Positions 1 to 5,328 of a DNA stretch of 5,328 bases are shown here, piece by piece (position 1 is the first letter of the stretch; the number at the start of each line of letters is the position of its first letter). The notes under the pieces are model-generated. The model saw only the letters and a program-made list of their open reading frames with translations, did no database searches and was not told the DNA's origin. Where the stretch lies: NCBI GenBank assembly GCA_021819345.1, contig JAKARG010000245.1, positions 1-5,328 of the forward strand, read 5' to 3'. The stretch is from Actinomycetes bacterium. Lineage in GTDB: Bacteria > Actinomycetota > Acidimicrobiia > Acidimicrobiales > Palsa-688. A program made the position numbers and the translations under genes.

Positions 1-1
1 C

Positions 2-199
2 GTGGATCTGGTCTTCCGGTTCCTCGACCCTGAGGCTGAGGTCGCCACTGCGCTCTTGGCGGGTCTCGTGACCACTGCTCGACTGGATCGTCAGCCTGTT
101 GCCGACGAGCACGCGAGCCACCGGACGTATTTGCTTCTGGAGCGTTCCCCATCTGAGTCATCCGTGGACGCAACGACGACCGCCACCGTCCCGGGGTAG
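2..199 (+). CDS. 3' end of an unrecognised open reading frame (partial)
   Basis: The frame is open from the left edge to a TAG at 197-199, giving about 65 visible residues. GTG at position 2 could be a start, but the gene more likely begins outside the window. Third positions are mostly G or C, as expected for a real gene in this genome. The visible peptide begins with a mixed hydrophobic and acidic stretch (VDLVFRFLDPEAEVATALL) and ends in a Ser/Thr-rich tail. I see no motif, membrane segment or family resemblance. It lies about 200 bp upstream of the integrase remnant in the same direction. It could equally be a chance open frame, since other frames here are also open. Confidence 0.35.
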   Translation: MDLVFRFLDPEAEVATALLAGLVTTARLDRQPVADEHASHRTYLLLERSPSESSVDATTTATVPG

Positions 200-375
200 C
201 TCTCCAAGCGCACAGATCACCAGGCCAACTTCGCCGCTACCGTCACCTGGACGACGACCGAGTCGGCGCTCGGCGCGCGGTCCCGACGGGCGGGTTGGCT
301 GTTGGTCGTGCGCCGATTGTCGCCCAGCGGGCGGACCTACGTTGTGGGCCTCATCCACGGGGCCCGGTGGCCTCT

Positions 376-400
376 CCGTTCGAGTCCCACGACTCGGAGG
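376..400 (+). promoter_or_regulatory. Hairpin covering the Shine-Dalgarno of the integrase
   Basis: A perfect inverted repeat, CGAGTC (381-386) and GACTCG (391-396), encloses a CCAC loop. The stem extends through T380-G397 and T379-A398. After a bulged G at 378 it continues with C377-G399 and C376-G400. The Shine-Dalgarno GGAGG (396-400), 8 nt before the ATG at 409, is therefore paired within the stem. This would be expected to lower translation of the integrase unless the hairpin is opened. Regulation is inferred from geometry only, because no ligand-binding fold is visible. The GGAGG itself is the main support for choosing the ATG at 409. The rest of the leader, from 200, shows no convincing promoter. 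Confidence 0.4.
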
Positions 401-408
401 TACACGCC

Positions 409-1305
409 ATGACCACCACCGCTTCGACCGCTGTCGTCGTCTACGACCCTGGCCTGGTCGACCCTGAACACGTCGCTCTCGCCGGGTTCCTCGGGGGCTG
501 ACCTGCGACGCCTACACCCTGGACCTGCGCCAGTTCGTCGCCTTCTGCGAGGACCGTCACCTCGGGCTGTTCGAGGTCCGCCGCAGCGACATCGAGACCT
601 TCGGCCGACAGCTCGAGGCCAAGGGGCGGCCGACAGCGACCATCGCCCGTCGGCTCTGCACCGTGACCGGCTTCTACCGCTACGCCGAGGAAGAAGGTCT
701 CATCGCCCACTCCCCGGCGGTGCATGTCCGCCGGCCCCGCATCGACGACGAGTCGCACGCCACCGGGCTGGACCGCAACGAAGTCGGCGCCCTGCTCGTC
801 GCCGCCGGCCTCGGGCCCGCCGGCGAGCACGCGCTGGTCTCCCTGCTAGCCCTCAACGGTCTCAGAGGCCATCGGGGCCGACATCGAGGCCCTCGGGGTC
901 GAGCGGGGGCATCGGACCCTCACGGTGCTACGCAAGGGCGGCAAGACCGTCACCATCCCGCTCGCTCCGCGCACCGCCCGGGCCGTGGACCTGGCCGTCG
1001 GCGAACGGTCTGCCGGGCCGATCTTCACCGCCGCCGACGGCGGCCGCCTCGACCGTCACGGCGCAGCCCGGATCGTGCGCCGGGTCGCCCGCCGTGCCGG
1101 GATCGCCAAGCCGATCGGCCCGCACACCCTGCGACACGCGTTCATCACCGCCGCCCTCGACGCCGGCGTCCCGCTGCGTGACGTGCAGGAGGCCGCCTCC
1201 CACGCCGATCCGCGCACCACCATGCGCTGCGACCGCGCCAGGGTCTCCCTGGACCGACACGCCACCTACATCGTCTCCACCTACATCGCCGGAGCAGCCC
1301 GCTGA
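409..1305 (+). pseudogene. Tyrosine recombinase/integrase, inactivated by two frameshifts and loss of the nucleophile
   Basis: Three segments in different frames read as one integrase of about 304 residues. Residues 1-30 run from the ATG at 409 (GGAGG at 396-400) and end at a TGA at 499-501. The core-binding domain follows in another frame from about 504 (CDAYTLDLRQFVAFCEDRH) to about 866. The catalytic domain resumes in the first frame from 865 (EAIGADIEALG) and ends at TGA 1303-1305. Visible active-site elements are GLR at the second junction, the beta-hairpin Lys (VLRKGGKTV), HTLRHAF and SHADPRTTM. After TTMR the family normally has Tyr, but codon 1228-1230 is TGC (Cys). Family length and spacing suggest losses of about 10 bp and 8 bp, totalling 18 bp, which is why both ends share a frame. 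There is no arm-binding domain, so it is XerC/D-like in size. A relaxase gene lies 2.8 kb away. The family call is firm; the exact deletion sizes are inferred. Confidence 0.9.
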
Positions 1306-1316
1306 TCACGGCGTTA

Positions 1317-1346
1317 TGGGCGCCAGGCCAGCCCGCCTGGCGCCCA
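1317..1346 (+). terminator. Hairpin terminator after the integrase
   Basis: GGGCGCCAGGC (1318-1328) and GCCTGGCGCCC (1335-1345) form a perfect 11-bp GC-rich stem. One more T-A pair (1317/1346) makes it 12 bp, with a 6-nt loop. It starts 11 nt after the integrase stop codon. There is no T-run, as in many hairpin terminators of high-GC actinobacteria. It should also form on the opposite strand. That it terminates transcription is inferred from position and stability. Confidence 0.6.
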
Positions 1347-1376
1347 CCGCCAGCAACACAGAGCACGCAGAGCGCC

Positions 1377-1462
1377 GATTGTTCCGAGGCCGTGATTGTT
1401 CCGACGTGAGCGGGAGCGGGCGGGGTCGATGCTGGATGGGCGACGGGGAGGTCGGAACAATC
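1377..1462. repeat. Left palindromic repeat unit built from GATTGTTCCGA
   Basis: It contains three exact copies of the 11-mer GATTGTTCCGA. Two are direct, at 1377-1387 and 1394-1404, separated by 6 bp. One is inverted, at 1452-1462 (TCGGAACAATC). Copies two and three extend to a 12-bp inverted repeat (1394-1405 with 1451-1462) around a 45-bp loop. The same order, spacing and partly the same loop sequence recur in opposite orientation at 1704-1788, so these are two diverged copies of one unit. Possible roles are recombinase or regulator binding sites, or ends of a small mobile element; the sequence does not decide between them. Confidence 0.85.
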
Positions 1463-1685
1463 AGAGGGCTTTCAACGAAGCCGAACAGGGTCCAGCGGCT
1501 GGTAGCGACGGTGAGCGGTGCCAAACGGGGCCACGCGGCCGGGCCCCTCCACTGGTCAGGTTGGCGTGCAGGTACGTCCCGACGGCCAACGCCGCCCCGC
1601 CACTGCCCACGTAGGCGGCCGACAAGCCGTCCAGCAACACCTCGGCCGGCCCGGCCTCTTGCTTCCCCGACTCAGGCGAGAGGGT

Positions 1686-1706
1686 ATCCCGCCAAGGAGG
1701 CGGGAT
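1686..1706 (+). terminator. Hairpin with 8-bp perfect stem, terminator-like
   Basis: ATCCCGCC (1686-1693) and GGCGGGAT (1699-1706) pair perfectly around the loop AAGGA. The stem is followed by TGTTCC, a weak T-rich tail, so on the plus strand it resembles a modest intrinsic terminator. It overlaps the start of the right repeat unit, and no gene is obviously ended by it. It could instead be part of the repeat structure. Confidence 0.35.
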
Positions 1707-1788
1707 TGTTCCGACCTGCCGACCGCCGATCCCTTACGGGGCAGTCCGTCCTGGCTCAGGTCGGAACAATCACGAGGTCGGAACAACC
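1704..1788. repeat. Right palindromic repeat unit, mirror image of 1377-1462
   Basis: It contains GATTGTTCCGA at 1704-1714, its exact reverse complement at 1761-1771, and a one-mismatch reverse copy at 1778-1788. The first two extend to a perfect 15-bp inverted repeat, GATTGTTCCGACCTG (1704-1718) with CAGGTCGGAACAATC (1757-1771), around a 38-bp loop. The two reverse copies start 17 bp apart with a 6-bp spacer, exactly as in the left unit. Reverse-complemented, this unit aligns with the left one at both ends, including TGAGC just inside the second copy and GGAT plus GGTCGG near the far end. Its first three bases also form the end of the 1686-1706 hairpin. Confidence 0.85.
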
Positions 1789-1817
1789 GGCGTTGCTCCG
1801 ACATCGGAACAACGCCG
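1788..1817. repeat. Near-perfect 30-bp palindrome containing two more motif copies
   Basis: The arms at 1788-1801 and 1804-1817 are reverse complements at 13 of 14 positions, with C1796 opposite A1809 as the only mismatch, around a 2-bp centre. Each arm carries a degenerate form of the 11-mer: CGTTGCTCCGA at 1791-1801, and CGTTGTTCCGA reversed at 1804-1814. On the minus strand it lies about 60 nt beyond the stop of the propeller-like gene, so it could also act as that gene's terminator. The very small loop makes a dyad binding site or cruciform about as likely. Confidence 0.75.
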
Positions 1818-1877
1818 AATATGAGTGGGTCTGCCAGCCTTCGGACTGACCCGTCTTTCCGTCGTTCTGGCGCGGAG

Positions 1878-2804
1878 CTAGGCCATATCGCCGGTGAGAA
1901 GATCTCCTGTCTTCCAATCGCGGGCGACGACTCGACGGTCTCCCAGGACGGTTGCTACGAGTGGCTGCCGACCAGTGGTGGCAGTTCCGACCGGGGTGAG
2001 TCGGATGGGGTCGATGGCAACGATGTCCCCCATGCCGGGACGCGGAACCAGCACGTAGCTCTCGTCGAGTGGCATCCACAGGTCTCCGACGAACATGCCA
2101 GTTCCCGAAGGGGCCTCTTGGAGGCGAAGGGTTCCCGTCACCTCCCAACTGCGATAGTCAAGGCGTACAAGGGTGTCGTAGTTCACCGCCCAGATTTCCG
2201 ATGCTCTCAGCCTCACGTGGGGCACGGCGTTACCGTGACCGCCACTGAGCTCAACACGTCGGATCGCGTTCACCGACAAGGGCGCGGCCACAACCAGATG
2301 GGACGAACGCTGGATGCCGAAGACGAGCTCCTCACTACCTGGCACGGGGCTGACCGCGATCACTGACTGATAACCAAGGTCGTAGGCGTTACCGTCGAAC
2401 CAGTCCAAACGCTCGATCGCGGCCTGGCGGCCGCGGACCGAGATGAGGAAGTAGACGGCTGCGGCGGTGGCGTCGTCGTTGAGCCAGGCGACGAAGTACG
2501 AGGGGGTCGGCGGCCATGGGGCCAGATCGGCCGACACGGTGGGTGCCCAGCTCGTCACTAGGACCCTCCTTGTCACCTCCGTCGGATCGGCGCAGCTATG
2601 GGTGGTTATCTCGATCCGAGATCCATCGAAGTGGTGAACCGCGGCAAACTCATCGGTACCCCACGCCCGCAGGACGAGGTACTTGGCATCCCCGACCCGG
2701 ATGTGATCGACGCCGCCTGACGTTGAGTCGAACCGCCAGATGGCACCGTGGTCGACCCATCCGAGGCTTGAGAGGGCTAACCGGCGGTTGTTGTCGGTGA
2801 TCAC
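1878..2804 (-). CDS. Beta-propeller-like protein of unknown function, 308 residues
   Basis: I do not recognise a named family. The protein is rich in short beta-type segments with recurring aromatic and Asp/Gly turns. Examples are SEIWAVNYDTLVRLDYRSW (residues 202-220), VPRPGMGDIVAIDP (253-266) and RRVVARDWKTGDLL (290-303). This pattern resembles YVTN/WD40-like propeller proteins, some of which in actinobacteria end in a similar ARDWKTG segment as far as I recall. There is no signal peptide, membrane helix or visible catalytic motif, so it is probably cytosolic. The start is GTG at 2804: AGGAG at 2812-2816 sits 7 nt before it, and an in-frame stop lies just upstream at 2808-2810, so no longer form exists. 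It ends with TAG at 1878-1880. Its codon use looks less GC-biased than the relaxase gene, which suits acquired cargo. The reading frame is secure; the function is unknown. Confidence 0.8.
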   Translation of the reverse strand: MITDNNRRLALSSLGWVDHGAIWRFDSTSGGVDHIRVGDAKYLVLRAWGTDEFAAVHHFDGSRIEITTHSCADPTEVTRRVLVTSWAPTVSADLAPWPPTPSYFVAWLNDDATAAAVYFLISVRGRQAAIERLDWFDGNAYDLGYQSVIAVSPVPGSEELVFGIQRSSHLVVAAPLSVNAIRRVELSGGHGNAVPHVRLRASEIWAVNYDTLVRLDYRSWEVTGTLRLQEAPSGTGMFVGDLWMPLDESYVLVPRPGMGDIVAIDPIRLTPVGTATTGRQPLVATVLGDRRVVARDWKTGDLLTGDMA

Positions 2805-3141
2805 TGGTCATCTCCTGACACGACGCAGATCATCTCATACGCGCTTGTCGCGTCCGGGCTTACCGCGATGCCTAAAGCCGAGCCGAACGACGGCTATATC
2901 CCTTAGCCAAGCTCACCACCGCCGAGCAGAGCGTCCCGCCCAGAACGCCGCCCTATCCCGGCCCTCGGCAGGGGCCCCATAACGCACGCAGATCGGCACG
3001 TCGGGGGCCGGTGATGCTCTTTGGGGAGCGGTCGCGGGAGTCGAGGCGTCGGGTGGTCGGCGTCACGAAGGGTAGGTGCGATGCTGAACGCCTGGAGCCG
3101 CCCTATTTCGCGGCGTCTCACCGTTACGCAAGACTGGTCGG
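2805..3141. other. 337-bp divergent intergenic region
   Basis: It lies between two genes transcribed away from each other, so it should carry both promoters. I could not assign convincing -35/-10 pairs: TATGAG on the minus strand (complement of 2834-2839) and TTACGC at about 3124 are only loose -10 candidates. Small features seen are a weak GGCTA/TAGCC hairpin near 2892-2908, a bulged hairpin around 2960-2976, and a 10-bp direct repeat GCCGCCCTAT at 2947-2956 and 3097-3106. No gene in it is supported; the minus-strand frame across 2903-3121 shows no ribosome binding site or recognisable motif. Confidence 0.55.
2812..2816 (-). promoter_or_regulatory. Ribosome binding site fixing the GTG start at 2804
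   Basis: Read on the minus strand, AGGAG is followed by 7 nt and then GTG. An ATG just before the GTG (2809-2811) is in a different frame and too close to the Shine-Dalgarno, so the GTG is preferred. Confidence 0.65.
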
Positions 3142-3909
3142 ATGACCGCCGACTACGCCGAGGACGACCGGTTCCGGGGAGCCCGCATCCACCGCTGTGA
3201 CCTGGCCGGGCTGGAGATCCGCGACTGCAATCTCAGCGGCATGAAGATCGTCGACTCCTGGGCCGACGTGCTGCGCGTCGACGGCTACTTCGACCGTCTC
3301 GTCGTCAACGACGTCGACGTCAGCGCCTACGTCGAGGCCGAGCTCGACCGCCGCCATCCCGTACGGGTGCTAGCGCGGACCGCGGGATCCCCCGACGAGT
3401 TCCGGGCCGCCTGGGATGCGATCGAGACCCTGTGGGCGGCGACGCTGGATCGGGCCCGTCGGCTGCCCGAGGCGAAGCTGCACGAGCGGGTTGACGGCGA
3501 GTGGTCGCTGGTGGACACCCAACGGCACCTTCTCTTCGCCAGTGACGCGTGGCTCGGTAACGCCGTACTCGAAGAGCAGAGCCCGTACCACGCGTTGGGC
3601 CTTCCCGCCGAGCCGGGCTTCTCGGCCGGCGACACAGCCAAGTTGGGACTGACTCCCGAGGCGACTCCGACGCTGGAGGAGGTGCTCTCGGCGCGCCTCG
3701 CCCGCATGGCGGTGATGCGACGCACCCTCGAAAGCCTCACCGACTCCGAGCTCCATCGGGTCTGCGGCCGCAAGCCGGCGGATCCGTATCCCGATCAGGA
3801 GTACGTCGTCGGCCGCTGCCTCAAGGTGGTGCTCAAGGTAGAGGCCGAGCATCACCGCTACTCGGTGCGCGACCTCAGCGCGCTCGAGGCCGCGGCTCCC
3901 GGCGGGTAA
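3142..3909 (+). CDS. Pentapeptide-repeat/DinB-like two-domain protein, 255 residues
   Basis: Residues 11-36 show a hydrophobic residue at every fifth position (F11, I16, L21, I26, L31, I36) with Gly, Asp and Asn between. This is the signature of a short pentapeptide-repeat beta-helix. From about residue 85 to the end the protein reads as a DinB/YfiT-like four-helix domain: DEFRAAWDAIETLW, then GEWSLVDTQRHLLFASDAWL with H129, and finally VEAEHHRYSVRDL with H237 and H238. These histidines fit the metal site of the superfamily, which includes thiol-dependent (mycothiol or bacillithiol) transferases and isomerases. The substrate cannot be told. The ATG at 3142 lacks a clear Shine-Dalgarno, so the message may have a very short leader. 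The stop is TAA at 3907-3909. This domain pair is common in actinobacteria, in my recollection annotated simply as DinB family. It converges on the relaxase gene, 176 bp away, with no strong terminator hairpin between. Confidence 0.85.
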   Translation: MTADYAEDDRFRGARIHRCDLAGLEIRDCNLSGMKIVDSWADVLRVDGYFDRLVVNDVDVSAYVEAELDRRHPVRVLARTAGSPDEFRAAWDAIETLWAATLDRARRLPEAKLHERVDGEWSLVDTQRHLLFASDAWLGNAVLEEQSPYHALGLPAEPGFSAGDTAKLGLTPEATPTLEEVLSARLARMAVMRRTLESLTDSELHRVCGRKPADPYPDQEYVVGRCLKVVLKVEAEHHRYSVRDLSALEAAAPGG

Positions 3910-4085
3910 CAGTCAACACTGCAGAGCCGCCCAAGAATGACGACCACAACGACACGCCAACCACGGCAGACGAGGGCGGCACCTGAGCGCCGAACGGCAC
4001 GTCGGGAGCGGCTGGTATCGCCGTACCCGGCTGCTCATGATGTCGGAAAGGCCGGACCGCACTGCGGACGGCGGCCGCGAGCTGG

Positions 4086-5328
4086 TTACAGCCCGGGGAC
4101 CTCGTGGGTCACCCCTAGGGGCTCGGGCTCGATGACCGGTCGGGGGGCGGCTTGCCGGTTGCCTGGCGGGCGACGGCGGAGGGTAGCCCGGTCGGGCCGG
4201 TCGGGTTGCTCGAGTCGGCGGCGGCCGCCCTGGAGGATCCGGCCGAGTCGCTGCTGGCCCTTGGCCGCTGCGGCGTGGTCGCCGGCAGCGCGTTGCCAGC
4301 GCTCCACGTCGCCGGCGCTGCGCTGGTCGAGGACGTCGAGCCTTGCCCGGAGGTGGCCGATCTCGTCGTTGAGGCTGCCGCGTTCGGCGTCGGTGAGGCC
4401 TGCGAGGCGGTCCTCGGCGTCTGCTGCGGCGGCGGTGGCGTCGGGCAGGTCGCGGTGGGCTTGGCGGCGTTGGCGCCACCCGCCGTTTGTGGCGTCCTGT
4501 TTGAGCTCGCCGAGCCGTGCTCTGGCGGTGTGGGCGTGGCGGGCGGCGTCGCCGATCGGGCCGGCTGCGTAGGCGCCGGTGATGGTGGCCAGCTCGGCGA
4601 GGTGTTGCTCGGCTTGGTGGAGGGCGGCATGCGCCGCCTCGGCTTGCTCCGGGGGTGCGGGCGGCGGTCCGGGGCGGGTGGCGTCGGTGAGGAGTCGGTC
4701 ATGCGCGTGGCGGACAGCGACGATCGCGACCTGCTGCCGCTCGCTGATCGAGCCCGGGTCGCTGCCGGACCGCGGGGTGTCGGGTAGGCCGGTGTCGATC
4801 GCCCAGACGGGGGTGCGCCTGGCGGCCCAGTCCCGGGTGAGGTCCTCGGCGGCTTGGTCGAGGTCGTCGGCGACCACGTAGGCGGTCGAGGCGTGCCGCG
4901 CGCGGCTCATGGCCACGTAGGCGAGCTCCCGGCCGCCGCCGTCGGCGTACAGGTGGGCCCTTTCGACGGTCGCGCCCTGGGATCGGTGGACGGTGGTGGC
5001 GTAGGCGTGGCCGAGGCGGTCGGCGCCGAGCTGGCCGGCACCCAGGGTGACCTGGCGGTCGTCGTCGGTACGCACCACCACGGTGACGGTGTCGACGTCG
5101 ACGCGGGTGATGGTGGCCCGCTGGGAGGTGACCAGCCCGGCGTCCCGGTCGGGGGCGAGCGCCATGACCCGGTCGCCGGCCCGGTAGCGCACGCCGTCGG
5201 CGGCCAGTTCGGGGCCGGTGAGCCGTCCGGTGGCGGCCATCCACGCCCGGGCCCGGGTGTTGAGCTCGGCGACGTTGGCCCGCCGCCAGGCGAGCAGGGC
5301 GGCGGTGGTGGCGCCGGCGGCGGTGGTG
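4086..5328 (-). CDS. MobF-family conjugative relaxase/helicase (TraA/TrwC-like), C-terminal part
   Basis: The minus-strand frame is open from the right edge to TAA at 4086-4088, giving 413 visible residues. The ATG at 5238-5240 is internal: the frame continues upstream as TTAALLAWRRANVAELNTRA, typical of the region before the last helicase motifs. These follow as ATTVHRSQGATVERAHLY (motif starts at about 5000) and ELAYVAMSRARHAS (about 4890-4930), the late motifs of SF1B (RecD/TraI-type) helicases. Beyond them lies an alanine- and arginine-rich, probably coiled-coil tail of about 230 residues. In this family an N-terminal relaxase domain nicks oriT and stays covalently bound to the strand, and the helicase then unwinds DNA for transfer to a recipient. 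The relaxase and Walker A parts would lie outside the window. No frameshift is seen here. The convergent gap at 3910-4085 shows nothing notable. Confidence 0.9.
   Translation of the reverse strand, partial: TTAAGATTAALLAWRRANVAELNTRARAWMAATGRLTGPELAADGVRYRAGDRVMALAPDRDAGLVTSQRATITRVDVDTVTVVVRTDDDRQVTLGAGQLGADRLGHAYATTVHRSQGATVERAHLYADGGGRELAYVAMSRARHASTAYVVADDLDQAAEDLTRDWAARRTPVWAIDTGLPDTPRSGSDPGSISERQQVAIVAVRHAHDRLLTDATRPGPPPAPPEQAEAAHAALHQAEQHLAELATITGAYAAGPIGDAARHAHTARARLGELKQDATNGGWRQRRQAHRDLPDATAAAADAEDRLAGLTDAERGSLNDEIGHLRARLDVLDQRSAGDVERWQRAAGDHAAAAKGQQRLGRILQGGRRRLEQPDRPDRATLRRRPPGNRQAAPRPVIEPEPLGVTHEVPGL

Larger units (their letters stand above)
1306..1877. other. 572-bp non-coding region rich in inverted repeats
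   Basis: No convincing gene lies between the integrase stop and the stop of the convergent propeller-like gene. Open frames crossing it run into the flanking genes antisense or have no ribosome binding site. In order it holds: a terminator hairpin (1317-1346); a first palindromic repeat unit (1377-1462); about 220 bp of GC-rich sequence with only a short GGCTT/AAGCC hairpin (1467-1482); an 8-bp-stem hairpin (1686-1706); a second repeat unit in the opposite orientation (1704-1788); and a near-perfect palindrome (1788-1817). Bases 1818-1877 show nothing I recognise. Confidence 0.7.

Noticed and set aside
378..390. TTCGAGTCC, resembling the T-loop of a tRNA and hence an integrase attachment site
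   Set aside because: The flanking bases do not form a T-stem (C opposes C next to the closing pair) and no acceptor or CCA end follows. The hairpin with the Shine-Dalgarno explains it better.
858..867. Programmed frameshift joining the GLR and VSE frames of the integrase
   Set aside because: There is no slippery heptamer or downstream stimulator, and restoring GLRVSE would require re-reading about 8 nt. The upstream TGA at 499 would block translation anyway.
1377..1788. Integron attC sites or a CRISPR array
   Set aside because: The ends do not match the RYYYAAC/GTTRRRY core boxes, the units are inverted relative to each other, and repeats and spacers are not regularly alternating as in CRISPR.
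1518..2366. Long plus-strand open frame (282 codons) across the repeat region and the propeller-like gene
   Set aside because: It is antisense to a gene with a good ribosome binding site, crosses the non-coding repeats, and has no recognisable protein pattern.
2947..3106. Direct repeat GCCGCCCTAT in the divergent intergenic region as operator pair
   Set aside because: Only 10 bp, two copies 150 bp apart, not palindromic; too weak to call.
2994..4006. Direct repeat CGGCACGTCGGG at 2994-3005 and 3995-4006 flanking the DinB-like gene, as possible att sites
   Set aside because: A 12-bp match is expected by chance in GC-rich DNA of this length, and the match decays immediately outside.
3913..4787. 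Plus- and minus-strand frames overlapping the relaxase tail
   Set aside because: They are Arg/Pro- or Gly/Ala-rich shadow frames, typical opposite or out of phase with a high-GC gene; the relaxase frame carries the helicase motifs.

Overview
The window is GC-rich DNA of actinobacterial type. The evidence is GC-loaded third codon positions, a pentapeptide/DinB protein and a tyrosine integrase of kinds common in actinobacteria, and a TraA-like MobF relaxase-helicase. It looks like accessory DNA from a degenerate integrative or mobilizable element. No host core gene, tRNA gene or rRNA gene is visible.

Layout, left to right. Bases 1-199 hold the 3' end of an unrecognised forward reading frame. 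Bases 200-408 are a leader, ending in a hairpin that covers the ribosome binding site of the next gene. Bases 409-1305 are a tyrosine recombinase (integrase) that is dead three times over: a frameshift and stop near residue 30, a second frameshift at the first catalytic-arginine motif, and Cys where the family carries the nucleophilic Tyr. A 12-bp hairpin terminator follows. Bases 1306-1877 are non-coding and hold the strangest part of the window: eight copies of an 11-bp motif, GATTGTTCCGA, organised as two related ~85-bp imperfect palindromic units in mirror orientation, plus a further near-perfect palindrome and a separate hairpin.

Bases 1878-2804 (minus strand) encode a 308-residue beta-propeller-like protein of unknown function, which looks less GC-rich than its neighbours. 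A 337-bp divergent intergenic region separates it from a forward gene (3142-3909) encoding a protein with an N-terminal pentapeptide-repeat segment and a C-terminal DinB-like domain. Convergent with that gene, and running off the right edge (4086-5328, minus strand), is the C-terminal part of a MobF-type conjugative relaxase-helicase.

How the parts may work together: relaxase plus integrase is the usual minimal kit of an actinobacterial mobilizable element, and the two genes between them are plausible cargo. With the integrase broken, this copy cannot move itself by its own recombinase. The repeat array may be what remains of its recombination or regulatory sites; that link is inference.
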